Assembly (NCBI RefSeq): GCF_020740795.1
Contig: NC_067312.1
Location: 10,589,460-10,653,459 of the forward strand
Origin: Apus apus
Lineage: Eukaryota > Chordata > Aves > Apodiformes > Apodidae
Length of the DNA: 64,000 nt
Direction: 5' to 3'
In this document: positions 1 through 10,200 of the stretch, piece by piece
Numbering within the stretch: the first letter of the stretch is position 1
Layout: the number at the start of each line of letters is the position of its first letter
Program-made: the position numbers and the translations under genes
The notes under the pieces: model-generated
What the model was told of the DNA's origin: nothing
The model's database searches: none
Seen by the model: only the letters and a program-made list of their open reading frames with translations

Positions 1-2939
1 CACTCTCCAGCAGCAGAAATACAAAACTCAAAAAGGGAAGACAAACAAAGAGAGAGGAAGAAAATGCCGTTTACTTAGTCTGTTCATATCGCTACAGTAT
101 AGCTGTCTGAACAGGGAAACGATAGCAAACAGGCAGGCATAAAACAGCTGGCAAGCTGCGGCAAGCGGAGGATCAACCATTTATTACTTTCTTATCCAGC
201 AGCAGGTGAGCTGAGACCAACGGATGGGGACTGAGCCACCGGAGAAAATTAACTCTTGCTCTGCAGGGAGTGAAAACTGGGTGTCATTTCAGAGGTGGCA
301 GTGATGCCTCCATTCTGTGTTTGCAGAGTAACTCGAGTCTTTGTCCAGAAAGCCACATAGTTTTGGTTTGTGTGTGAAGATTACTGTAGTGCACTTGCTG
401 CACTATGTTTTCCCCCTTTAATTCAGTAAAATTCTCTGTTAAAAAACAAACAAAACAAAACACTGATGATGAAGTGTACTGTCTGTAGTACCAGAGCACG
501 CTGCCTGCTGAAGAATTTAGATTCAGTTTGCTACAGAAGAATTTGGGGCTTTGCTTATAGGGAACTATTTGTGAACCTGAAACTCCCTTTTGTGGATTTA
601 TAGAAACAAGACCTGGAAAAACTGTTCAAGTGGCTGAGGACAACACAGGAAGTAATGGGTTTTTTTCTTTTTCTATTGTACTGGTTTTTATCACTAAACT
701 ATTTTTATATTTATGACAAAAATACCCAGAGGAAGAACTAGAAAAAATAACAGAGAAGGATGCATTTGGGGAGTGTCACTTTAGCTGGGAAAACCTAAGG
801 AATTGGATTTTGAGGAGTAGGCACAATTTAGAAGAGGGTAGTTCTACCTTGCAAAAGTGTTGCCAGTAGCGTCATGTTTTTTCTTCCAGCCTATTTGAAG
901 TAGAAAAGGAGAAGAAGACTGGACAGATGGAGAAGTAACCACTGTATTTGGGAGTTAAGAGTTATAAAAATAATCTCTTTTGATTAGATAAAGACTGGTA
1001 AAACACTTGCATCTAATTAGACCTCAGAACTGCAGAGAATTCGCAACATCTGTGATAAATCCCAGCCTTTGCAGTTACTGCTGGTAGTCAGATGATCTCG
1101 TTCTGGCTACAAGATGCTTACTTGACTGCCATGCTTGCTAATAACACCTTACTATGATGTTAACATGCGTATGACATTATCTGCCCTTCATGAGGCAATT
1201 TCTGTGTTATGGCAGCATTTACCAGCTGTGGGCAAGATAGGGGCTTGCTGTACCAGGTGCTGTGTGACACAGTAGGTGACGATCATGGCCTTGAAGGCTT
1301 TAATTTTTGAATGAGGACAGGCAGAGCAATGGGACAAGGCAGAGGGAAAGGAGTGTTTGTGACAGGATTGTGTGGTTCTGTCAGAAATTACCTCCTGCAC
1401 AGTTTTAGGAGTTTGCATTTGCAAGGAGGCTGCAAAGGAAGGCGGGAAAGGAGAGGCATCACAACCACTCAGGGACCCCTGAACAGGGGGATGCTGATGG
1501 AAAGCTCTGAGGTTCTGATGAATGCAGAGGAGAAACGGAGATCTGAAACGGCTAGGGATTTTGCATCCTGCTCTAAGACACCTGGGAGATAAAAGACTTT
1601 TTTAGGGCAAAATACTAATGTCTGCTGCAGTTGACTGAAAAGCCAGTGTTGTGCCCAGCCCATCAGGGGTGGCAGGCTTTGATGAGGTACAGCCAAAATG
1701 CAGAGGTCGATGTGCTGGAGCCCTTACAGTCTGACACTGCTATGCTTGAGTAACACATGAAAAAGCAAACCACAGTTTTGAGGTTAGTGGCATTTCAACA
1801 GCTCTGAAACCAGTTTAGGGTCAAGGAGATTCCTTCCCCGCCTGCCTGAGCTCTGGCACTTGCAGGTCCCTGTGCTGATTGTCCACATTCACACTGCTAA
1901 GTGGAAGAGCTCCCAGTCCCTCGAGACTGCCCTTGGTTAACACCTTTAGCACACAGTCTGCTTGTTTTTTTTGCAAGAACGTCATGGTTTGTCCTTTCAA
2001 GTGGTCCCTCTTGGTATTTCAGAGAAGCTTTACAGACATTTTTTGACACATTTCCTGGATACACTTCTGTGCAGCAAACATAAGTGCAACAAAACACACT
2101 GTGCTGAACAGAGGAGAAAAATCCTGTCTAGGTCTGAAGTTTGGGAAAGTTAGTATCTTTGAAACACCCAGCTAGGGCTGTTTTTCTCTACCCTTTGTGC
2201 AGATTTTTGAGTTAATCTAAATGACAGCGCAGCAGCAATTGCATTTTATGATATTGTGCTGTTGAGTTTCAATATCAGCAATTATTTGTTTCTCCTTGGA
2301 TCCTCTGTTTGGAACCAGAGATACATTCTTCAGTGTTATGGTTATTTATAGGTTGGGATGAAGCAGCACTAAAAGCATTAGAGGCCATCAGAGAAAATTA
2401 CTAGAACCAGGCCCAAGGGAGACTAAAGGGTGGATCTCCCTGCAACAGGCAGCAAAAGCTATGAAACACCCTGTCAGATGATGAGCATGAAAGGACTTAG
2501 CAGGGGGCTGAGAAAGACCAGACAAGCAGAGAGATGGACTGTGGATTACTAGCCATCACAAACATGTCAGGTTCAGGAAACCCTCAGAGCTGGCAGCACC
2601 TTGGAAGTGGAAGGGTACTGAGGGAGAACGTAAGTCACAATATAACACCTGCTTGTTCTGCTCCTGAGCTTCCTGAAGTGGTTGCTTGTGGCTTTTGCTA
2701 TATAAGGGGACATGGAGGGCTGCTGCTGCACATCAGTCTGGCCTAGGGTGACAAACCAGAGCCTGACCAGGGGCATGTGGAGTGTAAATGATGGGAATGA
2801 CTTCCCCAAAAGACACAGGCAGGATGCTACACATCCAGTAAGTACTCATACTGTGAAGGAGCAGAACAAAAGGGAGAAAAGTAGACCAAAAAAATAGAGG
2901 TAAAGTACAAAAAAGCCCCCAGCCAGGTACAGCTCTCTC
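1..2939. other. Upstream flanking sequence, nothing recognised
   Basis: AT-rich sequence upstream of the UNC13B promoter. The open frames here are short, at most about 93 codons, and overlap on both strands. None shows a protein motif I recognise or a splice pattern that joins with a neighbour. No LINE or LTR signature is visible. It may hold distal regulatory DNA or old decayed repeats, but sequence alone does not show this. Confidence 0.6.
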
Positions 2940-3205
2940 TTTCCTAAGCTGAGACACCTCCAAGCCAGGCTTGGGCTGCAGGAGAGGACTATCGATCCAG
3001 CCTGCCCGGGTCCCTCTGCAGGGCCTTCCCACCATCAGGCACATCAACACTCCTGCCCAACCTGGTGTCATCCACAAGCTGACTGAGGGTGCACTCAGTC
3101 CCCTTGTCCAGATCATTGGTACAGACATTAGACAGAACTGGCCCCAGCGCTGAGCCCTGCGGAACACCAGTGGTGACCGGCCGCCAGCTGCACCGAACAG
3201 TCCTA
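2940..3205 (-). mobile_element. CR1 LINE fragment (reverse transcriptase part)
   Basis: Read on the - strand, this encodes the conserved CR1 reverse transcriptase stretch: a [15 protein letters not shown] motif, [12 protein letters not shown], then VDDTRLG (the catalytic-site region, with V for F in the usual FADD) and a decayed RDLDRLES-like end. The reading frame is open only over short pieces. The usual continuation (thumb region and 3' UTR) is missing on the low-coordinate side, so the copy is truncated at both ends. It abuts a second CR1 piece at about 3206 that has its own 3' end, so these are two insertions or a rearranged copy. Confidence 0.8.
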
Positions 3206-3690
3206 AAACCACAGAACGTTTTGGGCTGGAAGGGACCTTAAAGATCATCTAGTTCCAACCCCCCTGCATGGGCAGAGACACCTCCTGCCAGGCCAGGCTG
3301 CTCCAAGCCCATCCAGCCACCTCGTGAACACTTCCAGGGGCTGGACTTCCACAGCTTCCCTGGGTCACCTGTGCCAGTGTCTCACCACCCTCACACTAAA
3401 GGATTTCTTCCTAAAGTCTAGCCAAAATCTCTCCCAGTTTAAAGCCATTACCTCTCACCCTATCACTCCCTGCCCTTGTCAAAAGCCCCTCCCCAGCTTT
3501 CCCGCAGCCCCTCCAGGCACTGGAAGGTGCTCTAAGGTCTCCCCGGAGCCTTCTCTTCTCCAGGCTGAACAGCCTCAACTCTCTCCGCCTGTCCCCAGAG
3601 CAGAGCTGCTCCAGCCCTCCCATCACCTTCATGGCCCTCTCCTCTGGACTCACTCCAAGAGCTCCACGTCCTTCCCGTGTCGAGGGCTTC
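3206..3690 (-). mobile_element. CR1 LINE 3' fragment next to the CpG island
   Basis: On the + strand it begins with the reverse complement of a CR1 3' end (acagaacgttttgggctgg, then a gaagggacc... ccaaccccc stretch). It runs back through the 3' UTR and the C-terminal coding part. The - strand translation contains ERAMKVMGGLEQL and [15 protein letters not shown], typical of the CR1 ORF2 C-terminus, with frame breaks. It is 5'-truncated at about 3690, as is usual for CR1. Only about 500 bp separates it from the UNC13B start codon, so it forms the upstream edge of the CpG island. Confidence 0.9.
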
Positions 3691-3961
3691 ACACCATTCC
3701 AGAGGGGGGGGGTCTCATGAGCGCGGAGGAGCAGAGCGGCCCCGGCCGGGGGCTCCAGAACTGCCCTCAGCACTGCAAGGGGAAGGGTCCCACCAGAGCG
3801 GAGCGGAGCAGAGGGGGAGAATCCCCCTCCCTCCACCTGCCGGCCGCGCTTCCCGCTGGCCGCCCTGCCCCGCACCTGCCCCGCACCCGCCCCGGGCCAC
3901 CCGCCCCGCTCCGCCGCTTCCCCCGCGCAGCCCCGGGACCGCCCGGTTGCCATGGCGACGT

Positions 3962-3976
3962 GGGGGGGTGGGGGGG
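3962..3976 (+). promoter_or_regulatory. G-quadruplex-type G run
   Basis: Seven Gs, one T, then seven Gs. The runs can be read as four GGG tracts with single-base loops, which satisfies the standard G-quadruplex pattern. It lies about 210 bp upstream of the UNC13B start codon on the coding strand. Function is inferred only from the pattern and position. Confidence 0.5.
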
Positions 3977-4129
3977 CGGCGGCGCCCCCTGCCGGGCGGT
4001 GCGGGCAGCGACGGCGGCGCTGCGGGAGGACGCGGGGCTCGTCCCTCCCTTCCCGCCCCGCCCCGCCCCGCCCGGCCCGGCCCGGCCGCCCCGCCCCCGC
4101 TCCCGCCCGACCTGTGGCTGCGGGGCGGC

Positions 4130-4168
4130 ATGAGGAGAGCCGGGGGCGGCTGGCGGGGCCGCAGCTGA
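4130..4168 (+). promoter_or_regulatory. Short upstream ORF in the UNC13B leader
   Basis: An ATG at 4130 opens a 12-codon frame (MRRAGGGWRGRS) that closes with TGA at 4166-4168, 18 bases before the UNC13B ATG. If transcription starts upstream of 4130, which fits the GC boxes at 4054-4072, ribosomes would meet it first. Such leader ORFs commonly damp translation of the main frame. Whether it lies in the mRNA is not known. Confidence 0.4.
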
Positions 4169-4186
4169 AGCGCGGCTGCCGCCGCC

Positions 4187-4208
4187 ATGTCGCTGCTGTG
4201 CGTGCGAG
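4187..4208 (+). CDS. UNC13B: UNC13B coding exon 1 (start codon)
   Basis: Encodes MSLLCVR plus one base of codon 8. The start sits in a strong Kozak context (gccgccATGt, G at -3) and matches the known N-terminus of Munc13-1 and ubMunc13-2. The exon ends CGA G followed by the donor gtgagc at 4209. The 5' UTR part of the exon extends upstream by an unknown distance into the CpG island. Only 22 coding bases are here, so gene finders that work by ORF length would miss it or read through into the intron. Confidence 0.93.
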
Positions 4209-7200
4209 GTGAGCTGGGGAGGGGGGTGGCCGCGGGTCCCGAGCGAGCGGGAGGAGAGTGGGGAGGGTGCGGCGGGGCCGGGGCCGGGAGCGGCTCAGGC
4301 TGGGCCGCCGCGCTGCCCCGTCCCCCGCCGGGGGTCTCTTGGTTCATCGCTGGGGAGAGGCGAGCCCGCCCCACGCCCCTGGCTCCCCGGGGAGCTGCCG
4401 GCCCCGCACCCGCTGCAGGCTGACCGCGTGTGCGGGGCTTGGGGCGTCCGGTGTGGAACAACTTCTGTGTCTCGGAAGAGAGGGGACGAGGCGTCGCGGT
4501 GACCTCCCGGCTCAGACCGTGTGCCCACCCGGGGCGCTGAAGCCCCGGAGGGAGCGCAGCCGGGCTCGGCGGCCACCGGCCCCCCGGCTGCGGTGCCTGG
4601 TGCTCCCCGGCTGCGGTGCCTGGTGCCCCCCGGCTGCGGTGCCTGGTGCCCCCCCGGCTGCGGTGCCTGGTGCCCCCCCGGCTGCGGTGCCTGGTGCCCC
4701 CCCGGCTGCGGTGCCTGGTGCCCCCCGGCTGCGATGCCCGCGCCCCGCTCCGGGCGGCTCTGGGAAGGAGGAAAGACGAGCGAGTGAGCAGGTGCGGTGC
4801 TGAGGAGAGGCGATCCCGCCCGCTGCCAAAGCCCCGGGAGCGAGGAGGAGCCGTGTTTGACTTCGGGAGCTGGTTTGAACACGAGTGGAAGCGCTGCTGC
4901 TGCTGCTGAGTGAAGCCGTGCTTGCAGGAAGCAGGTGGCTGTCACCGGCTCCGGTGTGGCAGTTCTCGCTTTCTGTGTGCTCATTACAATATGCTTTATT
5001 ATTTTAGATACATCGCTAATTACCTTCTCATCCCGTTACCAAGCCTCATGCCCTGGCTGAACAGGTTGCTGAAAGGCGGTGCTTCCTCTCGCAGGCTGGA
5101 TTATAGTGCTGGCAGCTCGCTCTGTGCCTCTCGTTTTCAATTCCTTGCTCTCTTTGTGCCAAAAAAAAAAAAAAAAAATCCCTGGAGAAAACCGTCTGCC
5201 AGGGCTCATGCTTCTGGGACGTGCCTGCTGTCAGTGTTCTGCACGGAACGCTGTGGTCACAGGGTGTCCCCGGACGCCAGCTGTGCCCTGAGGCTTAGAA
5301 GTATAGTTTTAATGTTCTCAGGTCCTTTGCCAGGTGTGATTAAAAAAAAAAAAGCAGCACTGGTGTGCTGCTGACAGTTTAGCTCGCATCAGCTGATTCG
5401 ATAACAGCTCTTCGTCCAGCTGTTTGTCACCTTTTGGAATCAGAATTCTTCGGTTGATGATGGTGTTAATAAAAAGATACCAGGAGATTGTCTTCAGTGC
5501 GTTATTCTAGGGAGAGTGCTGTTCTTGAAGGAGAGTGTTTTTAACGTGAGTTTCAGTGTACTAAGCATCTGTGGTGTTTAAGGAGTTAGGAGAGGTGTAC
5601 AAGGGTAGAGATTGTCATAAAAATGTTTTTGGTGCAGTTCTGTGCCAACTGAAGCACGTGTGTCTGGTCGGCTTGTCTGTTTTGAAGGACTGTATGTGTT
5701 TATGGCTCATCTGCTAAGGGTTGTGAAAGAATGTGAACTGGATGATTGAGTTGCTGAAAATGTCTTGCCTCTTCAGAGTTTTAATTCTTCATCTGTAAAT
5801 TCTTTGGGACAAAAAAGGGTGGTGAGACACTGGAACAGGTTGCCCAGGGAAGTTTTGGATGCCCCATCCCTGGAAGTGTTCAAGGGCAGGTTGGAGCAGC
5901 CTGGTCTAGTGGGAGGTATCTCTGCCCATGCAGGGAGGCTGAAACTAGATGATGTTTAAGGTCTCTTCTAACCCAAACCATTCTATGATCCTGTGAAAAG
6001 TGTCTCAGCAGCCTGGAATGATGTGCTCTGGTGTCTAGCTTCCTTCTTGTTTATGTGTAAAGAGCTAAAGAACAAACTTAAAGTGGCTGGTGACTGTGTG
6101 TGGTGGAGAGATACTGTGAAAATTATGTCTTCTGTTTCCATATGCTGTGCTAACATAGAAAATGACAGCAGTAACTTAGGTAGATGGTACTAAACAACTT
6201 TATTATAAGAATGCAGAATACAGTTGGTTTACTGAACTTCAAGTAACATGTTCTGTGAATAGTCCTGAATGAAAGAGTGAACTGACGGGATCTCCCAAGT
6301 ATGACCCGTTAAATGTAAAATGCAAGTATGCTGAGGTAAAGCAGTCTGAAAAACAAAACATATACCAAGAGCAGAGGTAAAACAATAATTTTCACAGCAA
6401 GGAGAGAGCTCCATTAACTGTCACCTTTTTCCTTAGCTCTGAAATGAATTTATCTTGCTGAGAAAACAGTGCAGCTCTTACTAAGAAGGCTAGAAAAGCT
6501 GCTCTTCTCCCCCATTAAAAATGGTGTACATGTAACACTGCGTAGTAACATGGGGTTGGATGCTGTGGACCTGAGATTAAAAATGAAAAACAACAACAAC
6601 AAAAAAAAACCGTGAAAGAATTGTAGGCGATTGGGACACTGTTAACAGCCTCTGAATTGCAGTTTAACAGATAAAGGGAAATGTGGAAAAACCTCTAAGT
6701 GGCAGTGTAACAAGAAGCCTGGCAGCCAGAAAGATAGTGCTGTAATTCATTGATTTATTTTTTTTCCCCTTGAATTATACACATTAATAGTATTTTAATG
6801 AATGGCTAATCTGAAACAGTGCACACAACGTTTGAATGCTGCCTTTGTTCCTGAAAAAGCTACTAGCTAACATATGTGGCTTCTTGATCTTATGGTTAGT
6901 GGTACATTTCTTTTACATTTTCTTCTTAGATAATGAATCAGGATTTTTTTTTTTTAATTTTTTTTTAACATTGAGCTGTATCTGCCATAGATGTACCTCA
7001 GAGAAAATCTAAGGTATGGGGAATTGTGAATCTGTGCTTACTTGGCAGAATTTAGAGGGATGTGTGAAGTGAGCCAGTGGTAAGAAGCATTTTAAGGGAT
7101 TCTCTTGGAGAAAGAGGATATGCAGAAGGTGTAAGTGAAGTGAAGGAGAAAACACACCCTGAATATTACATGATCGAGGCTTTTAGAAGAAACCTCTTCA

Positions 7201-10200
7201 TATTTTGATTCTATTGCTCAAGTGCAAAAGAGATTGCATGTACTCCTTTTTAGAGCAGCTGTGTGTGGATTATGTCTGATAATCTTCTCTTGGCATAGTT
7301 TGCTTTATTACTTTGCGTTTAGTGTTGTATTTGTGGAAATAGCACATACAAAACTAATCCCAGTGAAGCAGTCTAGGTTTTCACATCAGTCTTGCCTCAT
7401 AAACTTTCTTGGCCTTCTCTCAGAAGTCTAAATTTTACCTCCGATCTTCAACTTAATTAAATTTCTTCTTCTGATCTATTTATTCTTCTGATCATGCCTT
7501 CTAATTACAGGTAGAAATAACTGCTCTCTCAGCCCAGCTACCACGGCTCATCTACCAAAGGAGGACTCTGCTTTGTCTGCAACTCTTGCTATCTCAGAAT
7601 AGTAATGGTTCTCTTCTAGTTTTCCTTTCTCTCTGCTTCATAACAGCTTCTGCTGTGTCTTCAGTGCCTTTGTCTTCCTAGCTTCTTGACATAACTTACC
7701 CATCTGACAGTTAAAATTGTGTCTTTCTCAAGTCTTCCCTGTCAATGCCTGAAATGTTTTGCTGTTGCAAGGATACTGGCAGTGGGGCTTTCGCCTCCTG
7801 CATGTCCATGATACCTGGCTTGGTCCTGTGGGGGCGAGGGCACCCTGCTTCTTTCTGAAGTACTTCTGCTTTGGGGTCAAATCTGCAGTATCTGAGATTT
7901 GGCTGCTTGAGGTATGTAGGAGATTGAGTTAGGTGATCTCTGCTGGTCATGAACTCTAAAATTTTAAGTTGTTGATTGCTGTGTGACCTGGTGCCTGGTG
8001 GTTAGGGACATTATTTATTTATTTATTTTTCCCTATAATTTATCTTGCTGCTGCTCTGAAGAGTTAGATACCTGGTGATGTTTCTGGTTTGTCAGAATAG
8101 CTGGAGTGTTGGAATGCTACTCAATGAACTTAACTGTGCATTCCTGTATTGCTGGCAAAATTTGGGTTCTGGTACTTGTCTGCCAAATCAAACACTCTTG
8201 AAATCCAAGTGAAAGAAGCAAACAGGGAAAATTGATGTTAACTGTAACAAAAACATTTTTTTTTCTTGTGGAGTACTTAGAAATATCCATAACTAGAAGC
8301 CTGAAAGTTGTATGTCAGGGCTTTTTCTTCGTATTCAAAGGTTTTTTTTTTCCTCCTGATGCAATTGCCTCAACTTACTTCTGTGTTCTCTGTAAGGCTG
8401 AATGCAGTGCCTCCAGCTCTTTCTGTCTCAAGGGTGAAGGTCTCTAGCTGGAGCTAGACGCTTGTAAATAGTACTCTTACCAGTAGGTTAGTTATATTTC
8501 TGTGTTGTGACAGTATTCTGAAATGGTTGCAAAATTGAAAAAAAACCCCTGCCTATCTCTGTTGTTTTCCATTTTGACCTACATGAAGAGCGGTATAAAA
8601 AAGCAGTAGCAGATGTAGAGGTGGGGTAAGGAAAAAAAAAAAGTAATGCTTCACAAAGAGTTTGCTAAGTAAGTATTATTAACTCCTTTTCTTTAGTTGC
8701 AAGTAGTCAAGAAGCTACATGTATATGTAGTGCGGAACAAAATAAAATGCAGTAGCAAAAAGAGTCTTTGCTACTAAATAGGCTTCTCTGAGTCTTAAGT
8801 TTGGGTTTCATAAAGCTGTAATTGCTGGCTTAATTGGAGAGAAAATTAAAGTTTTCAAGCTTCTTCTCTTGTTAAATGATAGGAATGTGTAAAACTACAA
8901 ACCTGATGTAGCTTTTGAAGCACAGGCAGTCAGTCATACATTTTCCTCTTTCAAGCCCTCACCTCTTCACCTTTGATGTCCTCTCTGTTGATTCTTTCAT
9001 TCTGGGATCTGCCTGGTCAAACTTGTTCAAGTTGTTATTAACATACTGTTTTAGTATTCATTGAAGTGCTGGTTTTAATCCAAACACTGAAATATTCTCA
9101 TTTTGAACTGTAACAGTCTTAAGAGCTAGTTGAAATTTACACAATGGCATATGCAGTCCAAGCAAACAAAACTGCTTTTTAAAATCCAGGACCTCACTTC
9201 AAATATTTGACTTGGAGGCATATAAAATGCATATGTCTGATGGCAAATGATCCTCTTATAAATTTCTTTTCAAATTTCCTCCTATTTTTTTTTTAAATTT
9301 TTTATTTATTTTTTTTTTAAAGCCTTGTGATCAAATTTTACTTGATGATTTGATAATGCTTTCATCACTCGGTGAAAAATGTTCTCAGGGCTTTTCCAAG
9401 AGATCTTAAACCAGACTTACGTGCCTAATGACTCCGGCGTTTTCCTTCAGATAATTTGTTGTGTGGTCTTACAAATTGGGAGCTGCTGTGAGGGTTTGTG
9501 TGGTCTTTCCTTATACTGCCTCTTCGGTAGGAAAGCCTACTAGTACTTGGCATTTTCTTGGTGTGGAAATACGTGAAATCAACTTGCTGTTTTTGTCTCT
9601 TGTTACATAGAAAGACTTCTGTTGTCTAAAGTCTGAAAGGTTTCTTTTTAGCATTTGATTTTGCTCCTCTTTGCAGTCTTTTTTTTTTCTTGCTATACTT
9701 CTAAAGTTTCTGCAGAAATTAAATTTGAATTTAATATTCTTGTGTTGATGTCATAATCATTGAATGGAGAACTTAAAGCTGCTTTATTCCTGTTGCCAGC
9801 TCGTGCTTTTCCGTGCCTGAGTTAGTCATCTTTGCCAAAGTCTTTGCTGAAATAACACTTTGCTTATCTACTGTGACCTGTAAAATTTGGCAGGTGCTTT
9901 CTGTGATATGGATTCCTGTTCTAGAGGCATATCCTGGGTGTTCAGATCAGATCTCTGCATGGACTAGGATTTCAGGTGTATTTTCTTTTCACTTATGCCC
10001 TTCTTACACCTACCTAGGTTGATGTGTAAAATTTTCTTTTTTATTATTTGCCTCTTCAATGGCTTTTGTGTCCTGCTTTTTGTACATGGCAAATGTCCAA
10101 TCTGAGAGGGAAAAGATTGAAACATGGCAGGCATTAATACTGGTATTTGGGATACCATGACTGGCTTCTCAAGTGGCTAGCCATTTCTCTTTCACTTGCT

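Larger units (their letters stand above)
3720..4900 (+). promoter_or_regulatory. UNC13B: CpG-island promoter of UNC13B
   Basis: Very GC- and CpG-rich block centred on the first coding exon, in sharp contrast to the AT-rich flanks. It contains repeated GC boxes (ccgccccgccccgcccc around 4054-4072, binding sites of the Sp1/KLF type) and no TATA box at a plausible distance. This is the usual architecture of a broadly active vertebrate promoter with dispersed start sites, and fits the ubiquitous Munc13-2 transcript rather than the brain-specific one, which in mammals uses a different first exon. The transcription start site cannot be placed from sequence. Confidence 0.85.

Noticed and set aside
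2733..3248. 171-codon open frame on the - strand
   Set aside because: Runs through the CR1 fragment in the wrong frame; the conserved CR1 peptides are read in another frame.
3324..4133. 269-codon open frame on the + strand
   Set aside because: Antisense CR1 3' UTR fused to CpG-island sequence. No protein motif; low-stop GC-rich artefact.
4187..4423. 78-codon frame starting at the UNC13B ATG as a complete small protein
   Set aside because: Only the first seven codons match UNC13B. The donor gtgagc follows at 4209, and the rest is GC-rich intron.
3715..4461. 248-codon open frame on the - strand across the CpG island
   Set aside because: Almost entirely Gly, Ala, Pro and Arg, caused by GC-rich composition with few stop codons. 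It overlaps the UNC13B promoter and start.
4295..4984. Repetitive proline/glycine/alanine-rich open frames over the minisatellite
   Set aside because: The 24-bp unit keeps frame, so both strands stay open. The region is intronic, and no splice site links it to UNC13B.
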